NCBI GenBank assembly: GCA_004340125.1
Contig: SLUK01000001.1
Coordinates: 62,001-126,000 of the forward strand
Direction of reading: 5' to 3'
Source: Harryflintia acetispora
GTDB taxonomy: Bacteria > Bacillota > Clostridia > Oscillospirales > Ruminococcaceae
DNA: 64,000 nt
This document shows positions 52,722 through 60,244 of the stretch, in pieces (the stretch's first letter is position 1; each line of letters starts with the position of its first letter). The notes beneath the pieces are model-generated. The model was not told the origin of the DNA. It saw nothing but the letters and a program-made list of their open reading frames with translations, and ran no database searches. Both the position numbers and the translations under genes were made by a program.

Positions 52722-52744
52722 TCTTGATGACGGAGGGGATACAG

Positions 52745-53719
52745 ATGGAAAAACGCCTGCGCTGGGGAATCCTTGGGACCGGGGTGGTAGCCGGCGAGCT
52801 GACCGAGGCGCTGCAATTTACCGGGGCCCCGGTGACGATGGTAGCCTCGCGCAATCCGGAGAAGGCAAAGAAATTTGCGAAGAAATACGGAATCCCCCAT
52901 GCCGCCCAAAGCTACGAGGAGGTGGCGCGCAGCGGTGAGGTGGATATTTGTTACATCGCGCTGCCGCACAACCTGCACGCCGGGATGTGCGCGCTCTGCC
53001 TGGGAGAAGGCAAGCATGTGCTCTGCGAAAAGCCTTTTACGGTGACCACCGCCGAGGCTCGCGCGGTGTTCGAGGCTGCGCGGGCGGCGAACCGTTTTAT
53101 TATGGAAGCGGCATGGTGCCGGTTCCACCCGCTGCTGCTGGAGGTACTCGATGCGGTGCGCGGCGGGCTGATCGGCGAGGTCGGGGCCATGAAAGCGGAC
53201 TTTGGGATTGACGACGTGCTGCAAAACCCCAACCACCGGCTGCTTGACCCTGACCTGGCGGGCGGTGCGCTGCTGGACGGGGGCTTTTACCCGGTGACGC
53301 TCGCCTGCATGCTATTCGGCAGCAGCCCGCAGAGAGTTCAGAGCAGCCGCACGCTCAGCGAACGCGGGGTGGATCTCTATACCAGTGCGATCCTCGACTA
53401 TCCCGGCGGCAGGCAGGCTTTGCTTTACGCGAGCATTGTGCATGAAATCCCGGACAACGCATACCTATACGGCTCGAAGGGGTATGTGGAGCTGGAAAAC
53501 TTTTTTTACTGCCGGCGTGCGACGGCGCATTTGCGGGACGGCAGCGTGCGGGTATTCGAGCGGCAGTTCGAGTGCGACGGGTACGAGTACGAAACCCGGC
53601 ATGTGGAGGAATGCATTGAACAGGGTCTGACGCAAAGTCCCATCCTGCCCTGGGAGGAGACGCTGCGGGTGCTGGAAATTCTGCAGCAGGCTGCCGCCCC
53701 CGATTCGCGAAAGGACTAG
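52745..53719 (+). CDS. Gfo/Idh/MocA family oxidoreductase
   Basis: 324 aa from ATG 52745 (GGAGGGG). Rossmann start LRWGILGTGVVAGELTEAL, the family motif CEKPFT with catalytic Lys, and the C-terminal domain with DPDLAGGALLDGGFYPV. These enzymes oxidise or reduce sugars or inositols with NAD(P). Divergent from and probably co-controlled with the lacI-lacZ operon. The last residues (AAAPDSRKD) are encoded by the edge of repeat copy R3 and are not part of the normal fold. Confidence 0.92.
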   Translation: MEKRLRWGILGTGVVAGELTEALQFTGAPVTMVASRNPEKAKKFAKKYGIPHAAQSYEEVARSGEVDICYIALPHNLHAGMCALCLGEGKHVLCEKPFTVTTAEARAVFEAARAANRFIMEAAWCRFHPLLLEVLDAVRGGLIGEVGAMKADFGIDDVLQNPNHRLLDPDLAGGALLDGGFYPVTLACMLFGSSPQRVQSSRTLSERGVDLYTSAILDYPGGRQALLYASIVHEIPDNAYLYGSKGYVELENFFYCRRATAHLRDGSVRVFERQFECDGYEYETRHVEECIEQGLTQSPILPWEETLRVLEILQQAAAPDSRKD

Positions 53720-53965
53720 GTTGCAACGCGGAAATGCTCAGCCCGCGCTCTGAATGAGAGCAAAGAGAAGAACAAATAAAAAAACGCGGTGGAAAATCCA
53801 CCGCGTTTTTCTGTTGCGTATAAAACGGGTTTCCAAAGGGACAAAGACCCTTTGGCGGGGCGTGGGGCGGCGCCCCACGGTCTTAAAAGCGTAGCGAGGC
53901 GCGGGGAGGGGAGGCCGAGCTTCCAGTGGAAGGTCGGACGGGGAACCCCCAAGAGGGGGTTCCCC
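53684..53965. repeat. Dispersed mosaic repeat, copy R3
   Basis: Begins inside the oxidoreductase 3' end (GATTCGCGAAAGGACTAG), then CAGCCCGCGCTCTGAAT, the ACGCGGTGGA terminator hairpin, GGGTTTCCAAAGGGAC, GCGGGGAGGGGAGGCC, CTTCCAGTGGAAGG and GGGGAACCCCCAAGAGGGGG. Same block order as R1 with an added hairpin. Confidence 0.75.
53780..53810. terminator. Repeat-associated terminator hairpin
   Basis: AAAAACGCGGTGGA pairs with TCCACCGCGTTTTT; T/A runs on both sides. Serves the oxidoreductase gene. Confidence 0.85.
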
Positions 53966-54150
53966 AACACAGTATTTATTTTTTAAGGGGGGATTATATC
54001 CCCTTAAAAAATAAAATGGTAGTCTTTATACTAATTTCTATTGAAGAATGTATATTATTCTACTTTTCACTACCCCGTCTTACTTTATCTTTTTCTGTAT
54101 GCGCTTCTCATATTTTTAGGATATTATAGGGGCATCAAGGAGGGGAAACG
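53966..54150. other. AT-rich intergenic stretch with 14-bp palindrome
   Basis: No gene seen. TATTTTTTAAGGGG (53977-53990) pairs with 54000-54013 around a 9-nt loop, a hairpin with T/A-rich stem that could end transcription either way. The remainder is AT-rich and probably holds the promoter of the next gene. Confidence 0.5.
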
Positions 54151-54333
54151 ATGAGCCCGGTTACCAGCCCGTTAAAAGAAAAAGTCAGCATCACATTGGA
54201 CAGCGATGTTGTAGATAAAATTACCCAATACGCCCGTATGGACGGAAGGAACTTTTCGCAGTACATAAATTTTGTTCTTATGCGGCACATCCGTGCAGTG
54301 GAGAAAAGACAGAATGAAAAGAAAACCCTTTAG
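54151..54333 (+). CDS. Ribbon-helix-helix protein (antitoxin-like)
   Basis: 60 aa with AAGGAGG Shine-Dalgarno. VSITLDSDVVDKITQYARMDGRNFSQYINFVLMRHI is a ribbon-helix-helix: strand VSITL, then two helices, as in CopG/Arc-type repressors and antitoxins. Basic C-terminus. An HTH protein gene follows after about 90 bp. No toxin recognised. Confidence 0.75.
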   Translation: MSPVTSPLKEKVSITLDSDVVDKITQYARMDGRNFSQYINFVLMRHIRAVEKRQNEKKTL

Positions 54334-54420
54334 GCTCTATGGCTCCTACGTCGCCGTCCTGCTCGAGCTCTTGGCCCTGCTCAGGGGCTGTACCATTCAG
54401 ATTGAAAAGGAGGTATCCCC

Positions 54421-54747
54421 TTGCGTGCTTACCACCCGGGAGACGATTGCGGACGCATCGTCTTTAACCCCGACGAGATCATGCGCAAACGCGGCCTCAC
54501 CGATGCCGGGCTCTGCCGCCGCGCCCAAATCCGCCCCGAACAGCTCCGCCGTTACCGCCAGAACAAAATAAAATTCGTGACCCTCGATGTGGCCGAACGC
54601 CTCTGCTTCGCACTGGAATGTCAGTTTACCGACATTTTCCACTACCTCCCGCCCGCCGGGGAGGATTCCGCTGCCGGGGAGGGTTCCGCTGCCGGAGAGG
54701 GTTCCGCTGCCGGAGAGGGTTCCGCCGCCGGGGAGCAGGCTTTTTAG
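54421..54747 (+). CDS. Xre-type helix-turn-helix protein with tandem-repeat tail
   Basis: 108 aa from TTG 54421, supported by AAAGGAGGT 6-8 nt upstream. IVFNPDEIMRKRGLTDAGLCRRAQIRPEQLRRYRQNKIKFVTLDVAERLCFALECQFTDIFHYLPP is a Cro/CI-type HTH of the small DUF-like regulators. From about residue 79 the protein reads (AGEGSA) repeats encoded by an 18-bp tandem repeat, then AGEQAF and stop at the border of repeat copy R4. The tail is probably not part of the original domain. Confidence 0.72.
   Translation: MRAYHPGDDCGRIVFNPDEIMRKRGLTDAGLCRRAQIRPEQLRRYRQNKIKFVTLDVAERLCFALECQFTDIFHYLPPAGEDSAAGEGSAAGEGSAAGEGSAAGEQAF
54655..54737 (+). repeat. 18-bp tandem repeat, 4.6 copies, in frame
   Basis: Units begin at 54655, 54673, 54691, 54709 and 54727 (partial); consensus GCCGGRGAGGGTTCCGCT. 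Encodes repeated Ala-Gly-Glu-Gly-Ser-Ala at the C-terminus of the HTH protein. Confidence 0.92.
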
Positions 54748-55154
54748 GGGAACCCCCTCTTGGGGGTTCCCCCTCGGCCCTCCACTGGAGGCCCGATTCC
54801 CCCTCCCCGCGCTTCGCTGGCGCTAAGGAGTTTCGCTCCCTGCGGGGAGCGCCCAGCAGGCTCCGCCCGCTGGACACCCGCCAGAAGGGTACGGCGCCAT
54901 CGGCGCCGTTTGCCCCCTTGGAACCCTCTCATTCAGAACGCGGGCTGAGCATTGCTGCCCTGCACGCTAGTCCTTTCGCGTATAGGGAGCGGCGGCCCGC
55001 CGCTTGGAAACCCGTTTTACACACAACAGAAAAACGCGGTGGATTTCTCCACCGCGTTTTTTATTTGTTCTTTGCCGCGCTCGCATTCACAGCGCGGGCT
55101 GGGCTTTGCCGCCCTGCGAACGAGTTCTTTCGCGAATCGGCAGCAGCGGTTTTT
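54747..55154. repeat. Dispersed mosaic repeat, copy R4
   Basis: GGGGAACCCCCTCTTGGGGG, CCTCCACTGGAGG, CCCCGCGCTTCGCTGGCGCT, GCGGGGAGCGCCCAGCAGGC, GGTACGGCGCCATCGGCGCC, CATTCAGAACGCGGGCTGAG, a terminator hairpin and a final TTTCGCGAATCGGCAGCAGC. About 150 bp (54795-54930) are nearly identical to R5. It stops next to the rhomboid-like gene's stop codon. Confidence 0.78.
55030..55062. terminator. Repeat-associated terminator hairpin
   Basis: AAAAACGCGGTGGA pairs with TCCACCGCGTTTTT, T run on + strand and A run before it; third copy of this hairpin in the window. Confidence 0.85.
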
Positions 55155-55164
55155 GATTCATTCC

Positions 55165-55833
55165 TTAGTAGTGCCGGAACCGGTCGTTTTGGTTCATCTG
55201 GCGCTTCCAGTTTTTCCGGGTCGCGGCGTACTGCCGGTTCTGCTTCATCCGCTGGATGAAGCCGGGCCCGAAGAAAATGAAGAAATTGATCAGCGAAGCG
55301 AGCGCCGCCGCACGGGTGCTCCAGTTCCCGAAAACCAACGCCAGCCCGAACAGCACCCAATCCACATAGGCCAGCCACTTGACCTTCACCGGGATCAGGT
55401 AAAAGAGCATCAGCCGCTCCTCCGGGAAAAGCTGCGCAAAGGCCAAAAACAACGACAGGTTGAGATAGGTGTTGTCCGCGTAGCCGCTGAGCAGCGCCGC
55501 AATGATCGCCCCGACCATCCCAAACAGGTAGTAGACGTTGAACTCGAACGAGCCCCATTCGTTTTCCAGCGCGCTGCCCACAAAATAGTAAAAATACAGG
55601 GTGAACGCCAGGCCGATGACCGAGGTCGCCGGCGGGATGAAAATAAAGGTCACCAGCCGCCAGACCTGCCCGCTGAGCAGCGTGGGCAGGGATAGCCCCA
55701 GATAGGACACGAGCGGCACCCCGAAGATATATGTCATGGCATAGACGCAGAGCATGGTCAGCACCACATAGAGCATCAGGTTCGGGATGCAAAACCTGCC
55801 GTATTTGCGCTCCAGCTTGTACAGCCATTTCAT
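55165..55833 (-). CDS. Rhomboid-like membrane protein lacking catalytic serine
   Basis: 222 aa from ATG 55833. About six membrane helices; layout and segments GQVWRLVTFIFIPP, YYFVGSALENEWGSFEFNVYYLFGMVGA and LLFYLIPVKVKWLA-like (MLFYLIPVKVKWLAYV) place it in the rhomboid/Derlin superfamily. The GxSG catalytic serine motif of active rhomboids is not seen, and no matching His is evident, so it is probably a non-proteolytic member. Basic C-terminal tail (RMKQNRQ...RFRHY). Confidence 0.72.
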   Translation of the reverse strand: MKWLYKLERKYGRFCIPNLMLYVVLTMLCVYAMTYIFGVPLVSYLGLSLPTLLSGQVWRLVTFIFIPPATSVIGLAFTLYFYYFVGSALENEWGSFEFNVYYLFGMVGAIIAALLSGYADNTYLNLSLFLAFAQLFPEERLMLFYLIPVKVKWLAYVDWVLFGLALVFGNWSTRAAALASLINFFIFFGPGFIQRMKQNRQYAATRKNWKRQMNQNDRFRHY

Positions 55834-55903
55834 GGGCGGCACTTCCTTCCTTATGGTAGGTTTATCCAAACCGGGGCCGGGTTATTCATCTTTGGGGGAA
55901 ATT

Positions 55904-57121
55904 TTACTTGGGATAGCTCGTAAAGCAGAGGTTCATGTCCACATTCCCCTTGATCCCGTCCACCTTGCCCTTGCTGGTGTATTGCAGCATCTGGAACTTA
56001 TAGGGGAAGAAGGGACGCTTGTAATACTGGGCCACCCACTTGTCATATTTGGTCAGGCTGCCCATGTTGATCTCGGTGACGAAATATTTGGTATAGGTGT
56101 AAATCATCGGCCGGTAGCCGCCCTGCTCGATCCGCTCGCAGAATGCCTTGGCGACCTGGGTCGCCTTGGAGGCGGTCAGACTGCGGGTACGCGCGCTGGC
56201 GGAGGGGGCGTCCTCGATGTCGAAGACCACCGGATAGTCGATGTCGTAGCCCTTGATGTTGTCGAGCACGAACTCGGCCTCCTCCACCGCTTCCTTGGTG
56301 GTGATGGCCTGGGAGTAGAAATAGACCCCAACCTTGATCCCGTTGGCGGTGGCGTTCTTGATGTTGCGCTTAAACTGATCGTCGAGCATGATCTTTCCGG
56401 TGCCGTAGCCGCGGTAGCCCACCCGGATCATGGCGAACTTGACCCCGTCGTTTTTGACCTTCTTCCAGTCGATGGTCCCCTGGTGGGTCGAAACGTCGAT
56501 CCCCTTGAGCGCGCGGGAAGCGCCGTCGCGCACGTACTTGACCTCGTTGTTGTCCTTATAAACCAGGTTGTCCCAGTCGTAGACGTTGCGCGAAAGGTTC
56601 GGGTCGAGGGAGATGAACTGGAACTTGTTCCCGCTCTTAAAGACGAACCGGTCGTCGTAGAAGCGCTGGATCAGCTCGATGGGCAGCTTGTACTTGACCG
56701 CATAGTCCTCAAACTGCGACAGGGAGATGGTGGACTTGTTGCGGATGACCTTGAGGAAGTCATCGGATACGTTGTCGATCTCCTTGGCGTATTCCTTGAT
56801 CTTCGCCACCGAGAAGGTGTCGCCGTCCCGGCCGCCGGAACCGGCGTTCCCGGAGGACTTGACGTTGATTTTGGGCGACGCGCTGCTCGACGAGCCGCTG
56901 TCCTTGATCTGGACCTTCTTGGAGCTCGACGAGCCGTTCTTGATATTGATTTTGGGCTCGGACGAGGAGGAATTTTTGTCGCGCACATTGAATGTCTGCT
57001 GGCCCGGCTTGGGGTCGTTGACATTGAGTGCATAGGCCGTCGTTGTCAGGGGCGCCATCAGGGAAAGGGCCGCCGCGGCGCTCATCACGAAAGAGAGGAT
57101 GCGGTGTTTCATCTGTGCCAT
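55904..57121 (-). CDS. GH25 family lysozyme, secreted
   Basis: 405 aa from ATG 57121 (AAGGAG; an ATG at 57124 is also possible). Signal peptide ending TTAYALN, a Ser/Lys-rich low-complexity region (about 35-85), a helical segment of unknown fold (about 90-185), then a GH25 muramidase domain (about 205-405): GIDVSTHQGTIDWKKVK with catalytic Asp, MIRVGYRGYG, and VVFDIEDAP with the second acidic pair. It cuts peptidoglycan. Role may be in growth or germination. Confidence 0.9.
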   Translation of the reverse strand: MAQMKHRILSFVMSAAAALSLMAPLTTTAYALNVNDPKPGQQTFNVRDKNSSSSEPKINIKNGSSSSKKVQIKDSGSSSSASPKINVKSSGNAGSGGRDGDTFSVAKIKEYAKEIDNVSDDFLKVIRNKSTISLSQFEDYAVKYKLPIELIQRFYDDRFVFKSGNKFQFISLDPNLSRNVYDWDNLVYKDNNEVKYVRDGASRALKGIDVSTHQGTIDWKKVKNDGVKFAMIRVGYRGYGTGKIMLDDQFKRNIKNATANGIKVGVYFYSQAITTKEAVEEAEFVLDNIKGYDIDYPVVFDIEDAPSASARTRSLTASKATQVAKAFCERIEQGGYRPMIYTYTKYFVTEINMGSLTKYDKWVAQYYKRPFFPYKFQMLQYTSKGKVDGIKGNVDMNLCFTSYPK

Positions 57122-57369
57122 CATGGTACTCCTTTTTGGGTTTGGTTGCTGGGCGTACGTACCCTCTTATTCTAGCGTATTTTGTCATATTTTTAAAGGG
57201 GTAGGAAGATGTTTACAAAAAGTTTGCGAATTAAGGCACCATATGGTCAATTTATTGAGCATATGCAAATCACACTCTCTGTGCTGCGATAAAACAAACG
57301 GAAACCAGAAGAGGGCGAGGAGCGCGATTAGCGCTCCTCGCCCTCTCAGCCCAAAAGCCAAGCGTCATG
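57122..57369. other. Intergenic region with hairpin at 57311-57345
   Basis: No gene. A perfect 15-bp GC stem (GAGGGCGAGGAGCGC and complement, loop GATTA) at 57311-57345 could act as a barrier between the rarA transcript and this region; no T run. Confidence 0.5.
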
Positions 57370-57645
57370 TTTTTTGGGGAACCCCCTCTTGGGGGTTCCC
57401 CCTCCCCGCGCTTCACTGGCGCTAAAGAGTTTCGCTCCCTGCGGGGAGCGCCCAGCAGGCTCCGCCCGCTGGACACCCGCCAGAAGGGTACGGCGCCATC
57501 GGCGCCGTTTGCCCCCTTGGAACCCCCTCGTTCAGAGCGCCGCGCATGGCAAGCCCCTTCGTGAATAGGGAGCAGCGGCCCGCTGCCGCGGGCTGAGCAT
57601 GGCCGCCTTGTGCCCTACTCCTTGCGCGAATCGGCAGCAGCGCCC
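57370..57645. repeat. Dispersed mosaic repeat, copy R5
   Basis: GGGGAACCCCCTCTTGGGGG, CCCCGCGCTTCACTGGCGCT, GCGGGGAGCGCCCAGCAGGC, GGTACGGCGCCATCGGCGCC and two versions of the CGGGCTGAGCATGGCCGCC/CGCGAATCGGCAGCAGC block. It continues across the rarA stop at 57615 into coding sequence. Confidence 0.78.
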
Positions 57646-58961
57646 CGCTGCCGCTGCTGCCGCCAAGCCTCGATCTGACGCAGGCGCTCCTTTACCCGCG
57701 CTTCGCTCCCCTGCTCGGTGGGCTGGTAGTACTTGCGCCCCTGCAGGCTGTCCGGCAGGCACTGCATGTCGGTCAGCTTGTCCTCGGTGTCGTGTGCGTA
57801 CTGGTACCCTTCGCCGTAGTGCAGCTCCTTCATCAGCCGCGTGGGCGCGTTGCGGATCTGCAGCGGCACCGGCTCGGCGAGCATCTTGGCCGCATCCCCC
57901 TTGGCCTTTCCATAGGCGACATAGAGGGAATTGGACTTGGGCGCCAGCGAGAGGTAGGTCACAATATGGGTCAGGATCACGTCGCACTCGGGCATGCCGA
58001 TGAAGTGGCAGGCCTGGTAGGCGGATACCGCCAGCTGCAGCGCGCGGCTGTCCGCCATCCCCACGTCCTCGCTCGCAAAGCGCACCAGCCGCCGCGCCAC
58101 GTAGAGCGGGTCCTCCCCCGCCTCGAGCATGCGCGCCAGCCAGTAGATGGCCGCGTCCGGGTCGGAGTTGCGCATTGACTTGTGCAGCGCCGAAATGAGG
58201 TTGTAGTGCTCCTCCCCGTTCTTGTCGTAAAGAAGGGATTTTTTGCTGGTGCACTGCTCGAGCGTTTCGCGCTTTACCACGGTGCGTTCGCCCTCCCGCT
58301 CGCCGTTAAGGACCACCATCTCCAGGGTGCTCAGCGCAACCCGCGCATCCCCGTTGGCAAAGACGGCGATCATGGAAAGCAGCTCGGGCGCAATTTCGAT
58401 CTGTTGCTTGCCGAAGCCGCGCTCGTCCCGCAGGGCGTTTTGCAGCAGCTCGGTGAGCTCCTCGCCGCTCAGCGCCTGCAACACGAACACCTTGCAGCGG
58501 GAGAGCAGCGCCGAGTTGATCTCGAAGGACGGATTCTCGGTGGTAGCGCCGATCAGGACGATCGATCCCTTTTCCACGAAGGGCAGGAAGGCGTCCTGCT
58601 GGGCCTTGTTGAAGCGGTGGATCTCGTCCACGAAGAGAATCGTCTTCTCCCCCAGCATCCGGCTCTTCTCCGCTTGGTTCATCACCTCCCGGATCTCCTT
58701 GATCCCGCTGGTGACCGCGCTGAAGTCGATGAACTGCGCCTTGGTTTTGTTGGCGATGATCCGCGCAAGGGTGGTCTTCCCCACCCCGGGCGGCCCCCAG
58801 AAGATCATTGAAGAGACCATGTCCCCCTCGATCAGCTGGCGCAGCACCTTTCCTTCCCCAAGCAGGTGCCGCTGCCCGACGAACTCCTCGAGATTGCGCG
58901 GACGCAGCCGGCTGGCCAGGGGGCTCGCCGCCGGGGATTCAAATAAGGATTGCTGTTTCAT
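57615..58961 (-). CDS. rarA: Replication-associated recombination protein A (RarA/MgsA)
   Basis: 448 aa. AAA+ ATPase: starts with SRLRPRNLEEFVGQRHLLGEGK, Walker A GPPGVGKTT, Walker B ILFVDEIHRFNKAQQD, sensor IGATTENPSFEIN, then the MgsA C-terminal domain (GEEHYNLISALHKSMRNSDPDAAIYWLARM). It acts at stalled replication forks. The last residues (GAAADSRKE) are encoded by repeat R5 and look like an added tail, like that of the oxidoreductase at 53.7 kb. Confidence 0.94.
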   Translation of the reverse strand: MKQQSLFESPAASPLASRLRPRNLEEFVGQRHLLGEGKVLRQLIEGDMVSSMIFWGPPGVGKTTLARIIANKTKAQFIDFSAVTSGIKEIREVMNQAEKSRMLGEKTILFVDEIHRFNKAQQDAFLPFVEKGSIVLIGATTENPSFEINSALLSRCKVFVLQALSGEELTELLQNALRDERGFGKQQIEIAPELLSMIAVFANGDARVALSTLEMVVLNGEREGERTVVKRETLEQCTSKKSLLYDKNGEEHYNLISALHKSMRNSDPDAAIYWLARMLEAGEDPLYVARRLVRFASEDVGMADSRALQLAVSAYQACHFIGMPECDVILTHIVTYLSLAPKSNSLYVAYGKAKGDAAKMLAEPVPLQIRNAPTRLMKELHYGEGYQYAHDTEDKLTDMQCLPDSLQGRKYYQPTEQGSEARVKERLRQIEAWRQQRQRGAAADSRKE

Positions 58962-59154
58962 CGCTTCACCGCCTTTTTGATCTGCATTCTTTTATACCAT
59001 TATAGCACAACCGGACGCCGTCCATAACAGTGATCACAGCGCTGTCACGATATTATTCGCATGCCGTCAACATTTTACTGTACCACTTCCGGAAAGTCGA
59101 ATACCAGTGGAAAAGCAGACAATCATTTGCCCGTTATCTCATTCAAAATACGAA

Positions 59155-59183
59155 TTGTATTTGCCGGGTATTCCAGCTATGCT
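59155..59183 (+). promoter_or_regulatory. Promoter of the unknown/sigma-like pair
   Basis: TTGTAT (59155-59160), 17 bp, TATGCT (59178-59183), about 32 bp before the first start codon. Upstream DNA (58990-59150) is AT-richer and holds no gene. Confidence 0.65.
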
Positions 59184-59215
59184 AGGATCAAAGAGGGACG
59201 AAAGGACGTGATGTT

Positions 59216-59638
59216 TTGTCAACACAGGACGTCAAATTAAATTTAGACGACTTCGAGGTCCTCACCCAGCCGAGGGCCCCCGGCATCGGACCTTGCATCA
59301 ACATCAACTCAAGCGGGCACATCTCGCTCAACGCCAAGCTGATGGCATGCCTACATACCCGGGAGCTGCGCGTCCTCGTCAGCAGGGACAAAGAAACGAT
59401 CCTCTTGGACGAGCAGGGAGAGGCAACCTTCCGCTTCCCCAAGGACGGCTCGGTGAAAGCGGTCGATTTTACCCGTGGTCTGGTCGAGCGGGGGATTTCT
59501 CTGCCCGCGCGTTACCAGGTCGTATGGAGCGAAAAGAACCAGCTCTGGGTAGGCACCCGGCAACGCCCGCTCAAGGCCCCGAATCCCGTTGAGCTGGCTC
59601 AGAAGCTGGACAAGGGACGCAAAAAGGAGGCCAAATGA
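59216..59638 (+). CDS. Unknown protein, partner of sigma-like protein
   Basis: 140 aa from TTG 59216 (AAAGGA about 11 nt upstream). Not recognised. The N-terminus is acidic (DVKLNLDDFEVL); the middle ININSSGHISLNAKLMACL followed by ELRVLVSRDKETILLDEQG recalls a swapped-hairpin AbrB-type strand-helix-strand layout; a similar pattern (ERGISLPARYQVVWSEKNQLWVG) follows near the C-terminus, which is Lys-rich. No signal peptide or membrane segment. It overlaps the next gene by 4 bp (ATGA), so the two proteins are made together. An accessory or regulator of the sigma-like protein is inferred from that only. Confidence 0.6.
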   Translation: MSTQDVKLNLDDFEVLTQPRAPGIGPCININSSGHISLNAKLMACLHTRELRVLVSRDKETILLDEQGEATFRFPKDGSVKAVDFTRGLVERGISLPARYQVVWSEKNQLWVGTRQRPLKAPNPVELAQKLDKGRKKEAK

Positions 59639-60156
59639 AACAGAGAAAGCACATACCGTCCGGCCTCGTACAGGAGGGAATGCATTTTGTCGAAGGGGTC
59701 TGCCGGCTCTACGGCGGCTGCCTGGAATGGGAGGACTGTCTGATGGAGGGCTGGAAAGGCTTTGTCTTTGCTTTCCACTCCTACCCCGCCCATGAGGGGA
59801 GTTACGAATTCTGGGAATACGCCTTCTTCTGTGTGCGCGACCATGTCCTGTTGGCCAAACGGGAATACAACCGCTGCAAGCGCCCCGAAAGCGGTTTTTC
59901 TTTGGATTATATTCCGCCGGACCGGGATGAGCCGGCCATCGGGCGGCTGGCCGCCGTACAGGGGGACTTTGTAAATTCCGTCATGCTGCGCGACTATCTC
60001 TCCCACCTGGGTTTCCGGGAAAAGCGGGTCGCCTGGGCCTATATCAACCGGTACACCGATGCGGAGATCATGGACTATTATCAGCTCGACCGCCAGAGCC
60101 TGACTGACATCCGCCGCTGCCTTCGTGTGAAGATGGAGCAGTATCAGGCGAGCTAA
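59635..60156 (+). CDS. Divergent sigma-70-like protein
   Basis: 173 aa. Residues about 33-79 read WEDCLMEGWKGFVFAF, then EFWEYAFFCVRDHVLLAKRE, which line up with sigma region 2 (ED..QEG..GL..A...... YA...IR). Residues about 117-171 read LRDYLSHLGFREKRVAWAYINRYTDAEIMDYYQLDRQSLTDIRRCLRVKM, matching region 4 (L..L..RE..V..L...GYT..EIA...G.SR..V..I.R..L.K). Both are strongly diverged: aromatic-rich, with Trp and Phe where the family has small residues. It may be a sigma factor, an anti-sigma-like decoy or a phage-type late regulator. A hairpin at 60208-60244 lies after it, though its T run is on the other strand. Confidence 0.65.
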   Translation: MKQRKHIPSGLVQEGMHFVEGVCRLYGGCLEWEDCLMEGWKGFVFAFHSYPAHEGSYEFWEYAFFCVRDHVLLAKREYNRCKRPESGFSLDYIPPDRDEPAIGRLAAVQGDFVNSVMLRDYLSHLGFREKRVAWAYINRYTDAEIMDYYQLDRQSLTDIRRCLRVKMEQYQAS

Positions 60157-60207
60157 AATTTTTTGAGAGCGCGAAAAAGCACCGTCGTTCGAGGAGTACA
60201 TAAAAAA

Positions 60208-60244
60208 GTTTACAGGCAGCAGATAGAATCTGCTGCCTGTAAAC
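60208..60244 (-). terminator. Strong terminator of candidate RNA
   Basis: GTTTACAGGCAGCAGAT (60208-60224) pairs perfectly with 60228-60244; on the minus strand the stem is followed by TTTTTT. Confidence 0.88.

Noticed and set aside
54314..54571. Small frame with a hydrophobic start (MKRKPFRLYGSYVAVLLELL) between the RHH and HTH genes
   Set aside because: It starts inside the RHH gene and overlaps most of the HTH gene in another frame; only the first ~30 residues look peptide-like and the ribosome site is weak. A leader peptide is possible but not supported.
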